In this document: positions 1 to 10,969 of the stretch, piece by piece
Position numbering within the stretch: position 1 is the first letter of the stretch
Layout: each line of letters starts with the position of its first letter
From: Lineus longissimus
Taxonomy: Eukaryota; Nemertea; Pilidiophora; Heteronemertea; Lineidae
Assembly: GCF_910592395.1 (NCBI RefSeq)
Contig: NC_088311.1
Location: 16,620,501-16,680,500 of the forward strand
Direction: 5' to 3'
Length of the DNA stretch: 60,000 nt
Made by a program: the position numbers and the translations under genes
Notes under the pieces: generated by a model
What the model was told of the DNA's origin: nothing
The model's input: only the letters and a program-made list of their open reading frames with translations
The model's database searches: none

Positions 1-665
1 TATATGCACCAAGTTTCAAGTTCATAGCTTTACTGGTTAAGAAGCGTGCCATAGTTTACACTCTAAGAGCCAATTTACGCCATATGACTTCTGTGACCTT
101 GAAAAGTAGGTCAAATTGAAAACCCATATAATATGTGATGTTTTCTTCCAAACAGTACCTACCATAAGAATTTTATCGAAAACAAGTCACTTATAAGCGA
201 GATATCACACTTTTTAGATTTCCACTTTTGGCCCCCTGGTGGCAAAGTTAGGAATCAGATCGAACCAAAATTCAGCGCCAGAGGCTATGTGATATAGGGG
301 GTTATATGTACCAAGTTTCAAGTTCATAGCTTTAGTGGTTAAGAAACGTGCCATAGTTTACACTCTAATGGCCAATTTACGCCATATGACCTCTGCGACC
401 TTGAAAACAAGGTCAAATTAAAAACCCGTATAATATAAAATGTATATTTGCTATGAGTACCTACAACAAAAGTTTTATCGAAAACAAGTCACTAATAAGC
501 GAGATATCACACTTTTTAGATATCGACATTTGGCCCCCTGGTGGCCAAACAGAGAATCAGATCGGACCGAAAATCAGTGTCAGAGGTCAGCTGACCTAGG
601 GCATTCTGTGTACAAAGTTTCAAGTTCATAGCCCTAGCAGTTAAGAAACGTGCCACTGTTAGGAT

Positions 666-744
<79 letters not shown>

Positions 745-788
745 ACACAGCGCTATCATATAGACTCCCCTTACGGTGAGCCAAAAAT
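1..788 (-). repeat. Interspersed repeat family R1, copy 1 (runs off window start)
   Basis: About 2.5 tandem subunits of roughly 300 bp, recognisable by the recurring phrases 'accaagtttcaagttcata' and 'ggccccctggtgg'. They are followed by an ACG microsatellite and an end that reads, on the minus strand, ggctcaccgtaaggggagtc. The same order (gctcacc end, GTC-rich stretch, then aaacttggtacac, ccaccagggggcc and tgacctacttt blocks) recurs on the plus strand near 43.2, 46.4 and 56.2 kb. This is an interspersed element and the short ORFs across it are not genes. I cannot assign it to a transposon superfamily. Confidence 0.75.
665..743. repeat. (ACG)n microsatellite
   Basis: About 26 uninterrupted ACG triplets. 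It sits at the same internal place where other R1 copies carry a short GTCGTC stretch, so it is probably an expansion of an R1 end motif. Confidence 0.95.
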
Positions 789-2422
789 GAAACCAGATAG
801 GGTAGCAGCAAAACTTACTGGCATCTGATTTTTTTCTAAATTATGTTTAGGAAGTGTCTCTGGTCCTAAGGATTGGTTATGGTAACTGAATGTGTAGATA
901 ATGCGACAAACTACACGCAAGTGGAAATGCTGAGGGGCAAACCTGTCCCGATGTCGTGTTAAAAAATGGCTGCATCCTGATTTTGGGTTAATGACTCCAG
1001 GCAATCCAACACAATCCTAGCTGCTTGTAATAATTCCACTAAAATAAGGGTTTCTCCAATTGGCCTATCTCGCGACTAGGATTTAAGGTGCCAGGTAGAG
1101 TTCTGAATCTGGCATTTTAAATTTGAATGAACCAGCACGGCATTCATACCGCTCCGCAGGTCAGTCCAACTCCTCACACCCAAACTCGACCATGGAGACA
1201 ACAGAAAACAACACCACAAGTCCAGAAGTTTACATAGTTTAACAGCACTGGAAGGAAGAGCCCATCACCTGTGTTATATTTTTTATGTTTGGGGTATCAA
1301 GAACATGCTTCCGATGAAGCAGATGGTCAATGGATTCCTCTTTCTTGTAACCGAGTGTATTTTTGTGTACAGTGGTCAAGTGGTGAAGAGTTGGATAACT
1401 TCCTACCTCATTCATATCATTAACATAGTGCTATGCATCTAAACTGAGATGTAATTACACAGAGAGGGTTAAGAACATTTCTTTTCCTATAATGGCCTAC
1501 AGCCTTCACTCTGTTCCTCAAGAGAGTTCCATCCACAACAAATCAACGATTGATACGGAAATTCAAAGCAGCAAGATAGTGACTCAGTGCTGTAATAATG
1601 GCCAAGCGATGAAGAAGCCTGCCAGCTGAAGAAAACGACCCCGGGGGAATAATTTCCATTCACTTGTAGGATTGGGATTCATTTTTTTCTGATGGATTAA
1701 GGCGGAAACCAAATAAGTGAAGTATGCCTGTGGCAATTAACCGCCATGAAAACACTTAAATATGGAGAAAATACAAAGACTTGAGTCTACGGCGATGGTA
1801 TGGAGACCTAAGAGTGCACATGACCAAATTCATGCGGTATTTTCAACTTAATAAGCTTGGTGAAAATGACACCTTCTCATTTCCTGTTTACAAGTCCCCT
1901 GCAGATCAGTAAGCTAGACTCGGCCTGATGAACATGTGGACAATGGGGTCTGCAACAGGGGTTCTATTCAGAAACTCGCATGTGACTTGATGATGAATTG
2001 CTCGAGAATCACCAAAACAATGAACGGCTAGTGTGACTCAGAGTGACAAGAATACTTTGAGATCTGATCTATCCTGATGATGTAATTGAGACTGATCCTT
2101 TGAAAGCACAAACAGCACCCAGGGGATGAGTGGCACTCATACAGATGAATATATTTTCGCAAAGCTTTTTGTATTTGAAGAACAGCCAGAGTCACTTGTA
2201 ATGTATTGCAACTTGCCACACTTCTTCCTTCTGGAAATGTCTGATAGAGCTCAGTTTGTGAGCTTCGCATAATGGCCCTGACATGCAGGAGGAAATTTAA
2301 TTATGGTGCTCTCGTTTGCAAGCAAAGATTGACCTTCTTCAACCATTGTTCAGCACAGGCAAAACGACTCAATCACAAAAAGGTGGAGTTTCTTGACCAT
2401 AGCACCATTCCTCAAGTCTTTC
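789..2422. other. Noncoding stretch, no gene seen
   Basis: Only short ORFs without splice-site support. The segment around 1118-1160 (gaaccagcacggcattcat) resembles part of the SINE-like repeat at 15.3 kb and may be a decayed relative. Nothing else stands out. Confidence 0.4.
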
Positions 2423-2426
2423 TTAA

Positions 2427-2632
2427 GGGTTGGCAATATGTACCACCATTTTGGCTAGAACCTGAAATCCAAAATCAATTAGAACTCCTTCAAAATGAAG
2501 GAGGCTGTTCTCGGGAAAACAAAGGACTGACTCCCACCCTTGAAATTGGCATTCACTTTGTTTTGAAAGAGTTTTTATAATTGCTTTTAGATTTCAAGTT
2601 CTAGCCAAAATGGTGGTACCTATGGTCAACCC
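2427..2632. mobile_element. MITE with long inverted repeats, TTAA-flanked (206 bp)
   Basis: The arms begin GGGTTG and end CAACCC and pair over about 70 bp. Both contain the block gtaccaccattttggctaga or its complement. TTAA flanks each side (2423-2426 and 2633-2636). Duplicated TTAA targets are known for piggyBac and Kolobok transposons, so this is probably a nonautonomous member of one of them. A 102-codon ORF at 2272-2580 runs through the left arm and is judged spurious. Confidence 0.75.
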
Positions 2633-3134
2633 TTAAACCCTTAGCCTGGCGACACTGAAACAGGTCAATATGCTTTTACGTGTAGATCAAAACAAACACC
2701 CCACCCTTATTTTGAAAAAATCTTTGAGCCTGACCATGAATATTGCTGTGAAATGTGCACCGTGCAGTTTTTTGTTGACAAGCCAAGATCTGCCCCTGTT
2801 TTTGGACACCTACTGGACTTCTTCTTATACTCTTTGGAGAATTTGAATCAGCACCACAATCAACTGAAGTTCAGAAAAATGTTCAAGATTTTGTATTTGG
2901 TTATGCAAGTGCATTAATAAGTATAAGTTGTTGGTTAATTACTGCTGCATTTCCTTGGTGACTTTATCAATGTGCATGTGCAACCATACACAAAATCAGG
3001 AAGTTTTGTTCCATCTCCCACTGATCGTTGTGTTGAAGAGTATGGCCATATCAGACAAAAATAACCAAATGGATCAGGACTCTGAATGCCAAAGAAATGA
3101 GAAATGTGATCTATTAATATTATCATATCATGTG

Positions 3135-3551
3135 TAACGATTGGAGAACACCCAAGTCTGAACGGGATTCGAACCCACAACCCTGAGGATGACATGACAA
3201 TCATTCCACCGACTGAGCTATCGGGAATTTCCCCACAAGCTCGGGCTTGTAGTAGTGTGTCAGTACTACATACCCCTCTGTCCGAGGAAGTTGTGTCCTC
3301 ACAACTCGATGTCCATACAGTGGGGATTGATGTCCGGAAGATACCCAATTAGTATCTTATAGATTCATGTTCAGTATCACACGAAAGATACCCACCGATC
3401 CTGGCTGAGTTCCCAAATGTAACACCTAATGAACACTTAGGACCGAACGAGATACGAATCCACAACCCTGAGGTTGACATTACAAGCACTCTACCGACTG
3501 AGCAAAAGGGAATTTCCCTGCAAGCTCGGGCTTGTAGTAGTGTGTCAGTAT
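3135..3551 (-). repeat. tRNA-derived SINE-like repeat, tandem pair
   Basis: On the minus strand each unit carries an A-box-like segment (GATAGCTCAGTCGG at about 3209-3222; TTGCTCAGTCGG near 3494) and a B-box-like segment (GGGTTCGAATCCC at 3164-3176; a weaker GGATTCGTATC near 3452). The head 'actgacacactactacaagc' opens both units, about 300 bp apart. The tRNA-like part resembles tRNA-Lys (AGCTCAGTCGGT, then CTCAGGGT, then GTGGGTTCGA). The acceptor stem and anticodon arm are not convincing, so I call SINE units rather than working tRNA genes. Confidence 0.65.
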
Positions 3552-3559
3552 AATACACA

Positions 3560-5228
3560 TGCAATTTCTTCTAATTGAATGTATCGCAAGACACTGCAGT
3601 CCCTTGGATTAGAAGACCAAATCATCTCATTTGAATAGAAATCTGCACAGTTGTTTTTCTATGAATACAATGGCCTGATTGACATATGCAACAGCCTTGG
3701 TCACTGAGACATCATCTCAATTGTGGGATATCAGAAATTGGCCTTGGATATAATCTGGGAGAGTACCAGGCTTCCATTCTGCTGGACAGAGCTTGCAATC
3801 TCATTCATGTCATAGGCTAAATGTTGGCCAAAACACTTATTCAGTTTGTCACTTCAAGCCCAAAAGCCCAACATTCCGAGTTTCACGAATTTCATGAGAG
3901 AATTGGAATACATGAGGTCAGGCCTACCCTTGATATTTGACAATCATGTCAGACATATCAAATATAACAACTAATTGCCAATTACTTGCTTGTCTTCCTT
4001 CAGTATATTGTCTAATTTTATCTAGCATTAATCAATATGCCAGAGGATGACAAGCAAAGACTTGAGAATTGAGGTCGAACACGGTTGACCATCAGGGTTC
4101 CATAAGCCGGCAATCGCACCATATTTCTTACATTCTGAACTATCAGAAGTAGCTAAGCATGTTGTGTCCACAGCCTCCCCTCATACCTCAGAAGAAATCT
4201 ATATACATTTTGTGCCTCTGCTTAGTGCCACTCACCCAAATGGTGGATACATTTTTCAATCACACTGATGTCACTTTCTATGGCTGCTGTGCTGCTTACA
4301 TGTACTTGATTTAAAAATAACTCCTCATGGTTAGCCCTTGTATATTTCTTCCAGGGCACATAAGTTTTAACGCAAAATATATTTAGTTTTTGAATGGGAA
4401 CACAAAATGGTACAGTTGCAAAGAGAGATGGAATGGGCGAGCGATAACAAAGGTCACGCTTTTCGTACAGCAATGCTCTCAGAGTGAACAATATCCATCA
4501 TATGCACGCTATATTCTTCCTCGAGGCTTAGGGTAGAATCTTACCAAAAGTTTAGGAAGTTCACAAAAATTGATATCATTACAAAAACACATTCAGCATT
4601 CATGGGTGTATGCCCATCCTTGTAAACTCACTCGCCTCAACGGAAAATTCTCCCCACAACATAAAAATTGTTCAGTACACTGTGTAGTAGTGTGAATAGC
4701 ACTTCCTGCTAGCGTACATGTCTATGAAGATATTTTCGTGCAAACTGACTTTCTGTTCTCTCATTCCAGAAATACATCGTGTATACACCTTTTATCATAC
4801 TCCTTAAATGTATATTTTGAGTTTGATATGCTACATACTCCAAATAAACTGTTGACGCCAGAATAGTCATGTCCTGACTGCTGGTTTTTTCTTCTGGAAT
4901 TGTTTCCAAAAGAGTATTGTCATGATTATATCGTCAGGTCTTCTGAGAGGCTGTTTGAGTAATACAGTCGGGCGTAGTGACTCTAGCAAGCTCAAGCCAC
5001 TGTCTACTCGGAGGGTCTATGTTTGTCCTGACATATGTACCTGCCTCTTTTTCTTTGTAAATTTGCAAATTTTCAATGTGTAGGCCAAAATACAGACTAA
5101 ATTCCAACAGTGCCGTCGTGCAGCCTGATATACAGTACTGTGTGCATCCAATACACTCTGTCAGTGTCTATTTCTATTTCTATTTCCCTAGAAAATACAA
5201 TGAACACGAATGGCGAATGGTGTGGGCC
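3560..5228. other. Noncoding stretch, no gene supported
   Basis: Contains short ORFs on both strands (the longest is 89 codons at 4222-4491, minus) with no splice signals or family motifs that I recognise. No further structure seen. Confidence 0.35.
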
Positions 5229-5232
5229 TTAA

Positions 5233-5714
5233 CCCCTTGAGGACGGCTGACGAATTAACTCGCAAGAAAAACCCGGTCACAGGGGTGGATGACAAGACAC
5301 GTGACTGGTTAAATTTACCCGACTTTACTCCACTTCACCCATTCGATGATCAGTCAAACTTGCGTAGATCGTTCGTTTGTAACTTCAGCTTATCGCAGGT
5401 GGCAGCACATGTCAACTACTATCGTCTGCTTAGCACACAGAGCATGTGTTTGGCGCATAAAGAGCGTGGACTTGTTCTGTTTTAAAAAAATGGCAATTTC
5501 CAGGAAGCGTGGTTTGATAGTGGCACAGGTTGTTGAGTAAGTGGAAATGAACACATCTACTGTGGAAAAGTCATTATTATGCAAATCAAATAAGTAATTT
5601 TGAAAACAATGCCTGTTTCTTCATGTTTAAGGAGCAAACTCAAAAGATGTTATTTTGCCCAAAAATAATCCTGTCCAGGGGATAGTCAACGCAAAAAAAT
5701 ACTGTCCTCAAGAG
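5233..5714. mobile_element. TTAA-flanked nonautonomous DNA transposon (482 bp)
   Basis: The left end is CCCCTTGAGGACGG and the right end CTGTCCTCAAGAG, an imperfect terminal inverted repeat of about 13 bp. Both ends are bordered by TTAA (5229-5232 and 5715-5718). The interior has no transposase and the 91-codon ORF inside (5210-5485) crosses the left border. The layout matches piggyBac- or Kolobok-type nonautonomous elements. Confidence 0.65.
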
Positions 5715-6084
5715 TTAAGTGGGGACTTTTCACTTTTTGGGGCAGGATGATATACATGTGAAAATGAAACTGCAAGTTCATTAGACATCGAACGATTCGA
5801 GGGTTTGCTTGATATCCTCATTAAAGCCATATCCTCTGACCTACATGAAATGCACCAATGGAATTATCAACACTAAGACTCACGAGAATAATACCGGAAA
5901 TAAATGCATTGTAATCAGCACTAAAGCTTGCTGAACGATGATAACATTCTACATTAAAAGATCTCTCAAGAATTCCTCGATACGAATTATCACAAGGCCC
6001 ATCCTTCCCTAGAGATTAACAGCAACTAGAATAGCATGATGGAAAATCTCTGCAATTGTTTATCCGACACAGACCAGGGCGAGC

Positions 6085-6505
6085 ACGGACTCTCATTTTA
6101 AAGACTGTCTCTCAAATGAGCGACTGTTCTTCAGATCAGAGACACTTTCAACTTATTTAGAAAGTTCAAACTCGGCAGTCGTGATATAGATTCTGCGCCA
6201 TTTCATGCCCAAAATGGCAGGCTGTCTGTAGAAAAGACTGCTCAATGAATCATAAAACCACTTGCTACATTAGTGAGTACCGATCTCTGTAGTTTCAATA
6301 CCCAGCAAAATTGGAATTCAGAGAAGGGTTGTTTTTTTCCCCATGGCTTCAAACTCACTGTCAACAATTTGGTAACCCAATCTGTTGTTCTTCAATCATG
6401 GCAATTCCCGAGAGCAAAACGGATGGTTACATTTGGCGTGTTTGGTCTCTTATCTGAAGAATGGTTGTCCATTTGAGAGACCATCTTTTTAATTAGTGTC
6501 TGTCC
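6085..6505. repeat. Inverted repeat element, about 50-bp arms
   Basis: The left arm near 6100-6134 (tctctcaaatgag, gttcttcagatcagagac) pairs imperfectly with the right arm near 6442-6490 (ggtctcttatctgaagaa, catttgagaga). The spacer is about 310 bp without a credible ORF. It is probably an aged MITE or foldback; no target duplication was recognised. Confidence 0.5.
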
Positions 6506-6948
6506 TCAACCTGCACACTGACACTCCAATGCCACCACAGTCTTGGGTAATGGTTTCGATATTGAATATCATATGTGTGATACTCGTCAAAGACACATCA
6601 CATCACTTGTGACCTTGGGCAAGTCAGTTTACTAAGATTCATGTTGTCAAAGACAGCTGACAATTGGCCAATAACCCCAATTTTTTGCAAAAAAATGTGA
6701 TTGCATAAGAACTGGATACGTTCCATTGCATCAAAAGTGGACCTGCAGGCAAATATTTTAGGTGCACACAAATCTAGCTGAAGGTAAAATCTTTTCTACT
6801 TTTGTCATATCATCAAGGCAAAAGGTTTAAATGCCCTTAAAATGCCCTTTTTTCAACTACAATATGCCTATTGCCCAGTTGAAACTATACAGCCACTTGT
6901 CGTGCACGAGGCTTGGTCACCTTGGTCTGCTGTGGGTCCACACTGCAC

Positions 6949-7050
6949 GTAATGTACCAGCTAGTGTATTGCAGCACGTAACGTACCAGCTAGTGCATTG
7001 CAGCACGCAATGTACCAGCTAGTGCATTCCAGCACGTAATGTACCAGCTA
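6949..7050. repeat. 29-bp tandem repeat, about 3.5 units
   Basis: Unit of the type gtaatgtaccagctagtgcattgcagcac, repeated at 6949, 6978, 7007 and (partial) 7036 with a few substitutions. Noncoding minisatellite. Confidence 0.9.
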
Positions 7051-7138
7051 CATCTAGAGCAAAGGCACGGATGGACTCTGTGGTGTGGCATCACTACGCT
7101 TTTAAAATATTCTTAGCTGGGCAAAAGTTGTAAGGTAA

Positions 7139-7219
7139 GTTGGTACAATTATAGCCCTCTTACAATTCTAGCCCGTGTGTGCAATGATGTGCACTGCCAG
7201 GGGGCTAAAATTGTTCCAC
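7139..7219. mobile_element. Short MITE, copy 1 (GTTGGTACAATTATAG ends)
   Basis: The left end gttggtacaattatag pairs with the right end ctaaaattgttccac. The interior (gtgtgcaatgatgtgcactg) matches a second copy at 53001-53113. It lies about 100 bp from the FAK exon, inside that gene's next intron. Confidence 0.55.
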
Positions 7220-7319
7220 TTTACTTTATAGGTTTGTGGGTCATCATCAAATACAGCTTGATAAAGGTTTTCCCAGTCTCTCAATACAGGAATTATAGAA
7301 CACCCCAAACATCTCTCAC

Positions 7320-7495
7320 CTCCATTCATCATCCGGGTGTGCTGACTCATACTTCTGCCGCACTTGGTACATGGTGAGGTCGCTGTGTAACCAACACCCC
7401 TCCTTGGTCGGGGCATGGCGCAGGAATAAAGCGTACAGTTCTTTGCATTTTCTCTCTCCACAGGCTATCCGTCCGACAACTACGTTAACAATGTC
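7320..7495 (-). CDS. FAK: Focal adhesion kinase, FERM F1-lobe exon
   Basis: Internal exon of 176 nt. The acceptor (tctcttttcag) precedes it and the donor GTGAGAG follows it on the minus strand. It encodes 58 codons plus two bases, starting DIVNVVVGRI and containing WLHSDLTMYQVRQKYE followed by AHPDDEW. This is the signature of the FERM F1 lobe in FAK/PYK2 kinases (WLH..., V.EKYE.. H...EW, normally followed by YxLRIRYLP). FAK is a cytoplasmic tyrosine kinase at integrin adhesions; its FERM domain binds membrane lipid and autoinhibits the kinase. The exon joins in phase 0 to the exon at 15653-15889. The next exon, expected to begin in the YELRIRYLP region, was not found in 1-7300 and probably lies beyond the window start. 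Identification rests on remembered family motifs. Confidence 0.8.
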
Positions 7496-7639
7496 CTGAA
7501 AAGAGAACATTTTGAATGTGTACGTTAGACAATAATGAACAGAAATTATAGAGTTACAGTGTAAGACTGCAATGAATTGTGCCAAATATAAAATCATTCT
7601 CCACACAGATCTCTCTACCATCACAGACTTTCATTACAT

Positions 7640-8590
7640 TATGCAATTAGCTGCACACAGTAAGTGACTGATTATATGCCAGATCTAACAGAAATAATTC
7701 TTTGTAATTCTTGCTTTAAATCATTATGAGTCAACATCACTGTATTGCATTTGTGTGCACATGAAAGAAATAAACACAATTTTTTTTTTCAAAACCAAAT
7801 TTATTCGAAAACAACATCCAATTGTTTTAGAACAGTTTCTAAAAAAACTAATAGCACCAAAAAATCCATTCATCATGATTAGAAATCCACTACTTGAATC
7901 GTGGAAAAGGTGTAGGGTCACCTGACTTTGATAATTGTGGCCTGTTTTGGCAAAAAAAACAAGTCGTTACACTGCGCATGAGTCTATTATGCAAAAAAAA
8001 ACAAAAATGTGTCTTGCAGAATCCCTCCCCTCCCCTCAGCACCAAGTCCAATAAATGTTGACTACTTTCTACTGTTGGTGTTGGACACGAACACCTTTAA
8101 ATCATAAAAGCTCCACTTGGAATGAACAAGAATGGCAATAAAGCTTCGATGTCGGCCAAAAGCTGTTTTACTATTGTAATGCATGGTACAGACCAGATCA
8201 CAAATGACACACAGTAAATCGCGTCATTGGCATGTCATTGTCCCGTTACCCAGCCCGTAGGTCGCGCCTAGGCGAGCATAATTTACACGAAACATAGAGA
8301 TAAGCGCGACATTGACACGCAACTCGCATGTATGTCGTGCGTCTCTGACGCGAAGCAGGACGGATGTCAGTTGTGATTTGGACTTTAAATAAATTCAAAG
8401 CTTTTCAGGGATCACTCATACCATGAATTGCAATTTTATCTGGTGTGGTTGAGCAAAAGGATTGTTTCTCAGGAAGTAGATCAGGGTATTTTAACGAGGG
8501 GAATGGGGTGGGGAATGGAATGGAATGGAAGTACTTACTGACAAATTACTGTCCTGAAATGTTATGTCCTGGGGACACTGTGTTGATAAG
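7640..8590. other. Intron sequence, nothing recognised
   Basis: Part of the 8.2 kb FAK intron (7496-15652). AT-rich, with a slightly GC-richer patch around 8220-8360. No repeat family or ORF with support. Confidence 0.4.
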
Positions 8591-8599
8591 GGGCAACAA

Positions 8600-9436
8600 A
8601 AGACAGTTGTAAATGGATGAAAGGTTCCTACATGTAACTATCATATCCAGTTTTTCCCATTTAGTTATATTCAGACTGTCACTACAAATATTGACCTCTG
8701 TACCCTTAAAAATTAGGTCAAACTCAATGTTCTTTTGACAAAGTGACCATCATCTTACCATTAATGATGACAAAACGTAACTATGTGCAAGATTTTAGTT
8801 CGACAAGTTCTGACTCTGAAAAGCAGCTCACACTGACCAAATTATTGTCAACATAAAAAGATGTCTGATATGTGTCTATTAATACATAATTCAAAGTCTT
8901 TTGGGCAAATAATGATAAGATGTGCAACTATCAGAAAAAGTTTGATTTTTTTAGTTTGATATTCGTGAACTTGAACTAAAAATAAGGTCAAAATTTGAAA
9001 TGCTCTAACACCTTGCAAATCTTGTTCAGATTAATCCAAAAAATGTCTGCACATGTACCTGAAAACTAGGTCACATTGACACACCTTTTTGTCAACATGT
9101 AGACATGCCAAATTTGAAGTATCTTAGACAAATAATGACAAAATGTGCCACCTTCGGTGAAAGTTTGGAGTTCGACCTTTAAGACCTAGAAACGTAGGTC
9201 CAATTTTTTTTAAACACAGGTATTATTTCACAGCATTCTTTAGATGAGTAGAAAATAAGATTTTCAAGGATGGCCATCTGGAGACAAGAAAGTAGGTCAA
9301 ATTCCAGTGGTTTTGCAGGTCAAGTCATGTTGTCATAAGACATCAACTTTCTAAACTCAATGGTGAAAAAACATGCAACCTTTGTTGACGATGACAATGG
9401 AGAAGACGTGATGACTTAAGCTCACCCACTTGAGCT
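8600..9436 (-). repeat. R1-related repeat with hairpin end
   Basis: Degenerate 'gacaaaatgtgcaacctt' and 'aaaagtaggtcaaatt' blocks repeat through this stretch. It ends in agctcacccacttgagct, which can fold as AGCTCA...TGAGCT. The same ending occurs at 33675-33692. It is a relative of R1 in minus orientation, inside the FAK intron. Confidence 0.55.
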
Positions 9437-10925
9437 GATGAAAATGAAATTGACACCATGTTTATTGAAACCCCCCTGTAGTTCTGTACTGGTATACTGA
9501 TGGTAGGGAGTCAAGCAATTATCAAGGATGCCAACAGGTTCATTTGACATGTGACATAATTCAGTTTTTGTAGAATGAGTGATCTGCAGAAGAAATTTGA
9601 ACATTAGATGGATACATAGGTAAATATGCATTAAACATGTTAAAATCAGTATCACTTCGGGGAAGTGATCAAGGGTTAGGGCGGCACTCCAAACTTGGGC
9701 AGGAATTGTATTCATGGGAAGGAGAATTGCACGTGCAAGGAACCTTTTGAACGAAATCCTGTCAACTACATACAGCAGAACCTCCCTTAGCAGACACCTC
9801 TCTAAACTACTTTTGGTCCCAAATTAGTTGCTGTCATATAATTTGACCTCTCTAATCAGGACACCTCTCTATTAAGGACAGCACTTGTCAGTCCCGAGGG
9901 AGGTTCTACTGTATACAACATTCATCAGTATTTCTACATGTAGCGTTCCGAGGAAAAGGCTGTATTTACATTTTCATATACAGCAACATTCTCCAAGCAG
10001 ATCGAAGGATATACTGTCTGCCAACACAGACTTCCATTACACCATGTGGTCACAGGCAGGGGAAGATACCAAAATCAACCAGTTAAACAGCAATTGATCA
10101 GCCGCAACTAAACATCCAGAAAACAATATGTCTGGACCATGTCCACAGTTACCCCCAATCCTTTTTTTCCGATGCTGTAGAAAATTACAAATTACAATGT
10201 TTATGCGCGTTATTATTGGCTTGAGATTCTAAGAAATTGTCGTGGAACCTGTCTACTTCAATAGACAATACAGTTAAAAAGAAATGCCAGTGATAGGTTT
10301 CATTGCAAAATAGGGGAAACCTTGATGATGTCAATCATTCTATCAGTCTGCTGCCAAATACAAATATGGGGAGCTTCCGACAGTTCATAACCCACCACCA
10401 AGCTCAATCATAGGAAAGCAACGAAAACAGCTCTGGCAACCATGCTATTGATCTACGACAGCCAGTTGTTTACAAGCAACGCCATTTCGACATCATCTCA
10501 GCACCATGAACACCCAGAACTGGCTCCAAAAAAACCCCACAATTCGGATGTCACCAAATGACATCACTTGCTCTCATGCTAACTATGAACATGCCCCGCA
10601 TTGTTGTGTTGGCTGTTCGTATCAATTTTTTCCGGGCTGATCGATTGCTGCTTATATATAGTATAGTATCTTCACACACATAGGCTGTGATCTACTTAGT
10701 GAATCTCCGAATATGGATCCGAAATGGTGGCCTGTGTTGGCAGTCGCAGAACATGCCTTCAATAAATCTAGTCCTGGGACTGTGCAGGAGTATAGTACAG
10801 CAAGAGATCTTGATGACTACATTACGCACCATAGTGTCAAGAACAAGGGGAGGGATGGGACAAGATACAGTTAGATATTCCTCATATACTTGCATTGTTA
10901 TCGAGAGCGCTACCAAGATTTGAAC
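9437..10925. other. Intron sequence with no supported feature
   Basis: Within the FAK intron. A plus-strand open stretch at about 10684-10876 has no family match and weak splice context. Otherwise nothing seen. Confidence 0.35.
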
Positions 10926-10956
10926 CTATCCGCCCAACAACAACATTCACAATGTC
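10926..10956 (-). CDS. FAK: Duplicated start of the FAK exon (cryptic or alternative exon)
   Basis: On the minus strand, tttgcattgcag precedes 31 nt that match the first 31 nt of the FAK exon at 7495. There are five differences, all at third codon positions and all synonymous, so both copies read DIVNVVVGRI. After the shared ATAG the copies diverge: here GTTCAA follows, which could serve as a weak donor. Read through, the frame reaches a stop 13 codons further on. The copy lies in the correct orientation between the two FAK exons. It may be an alternative exon, a poison exon giving a truncated FERM, or a decayed exon duplication. Similarity is seen directly; use as an exon is inferred. Confidence 0.45.
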
Positions 10957-10969
10957 CTGCAATGCAAAA

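Noticed and set aside
2272-2580. 102-codon plus ORF
   Set aside because: Crosses the border and arm of the TTAA MITE at 2427-2632; no domain.
3164-3222. Possible tRNA gene on the minus strand
   Set aside because: A and B boxes are present but the acceptor and anticodon stems do not pair, and the unit is repeated with a SINE-like body.
5210-5485. 91-codon plus ORF
   Set aside because: Starts outside and ends inside a TTAA-flanked element; no conserved feature.
10684-10876. Plus-strand open frame (MDPKWWPVLAVAEHAF...)
   Set aside because: No known domain, weak acceptor, and the opposite strand is also open over the same span; chance is likely.
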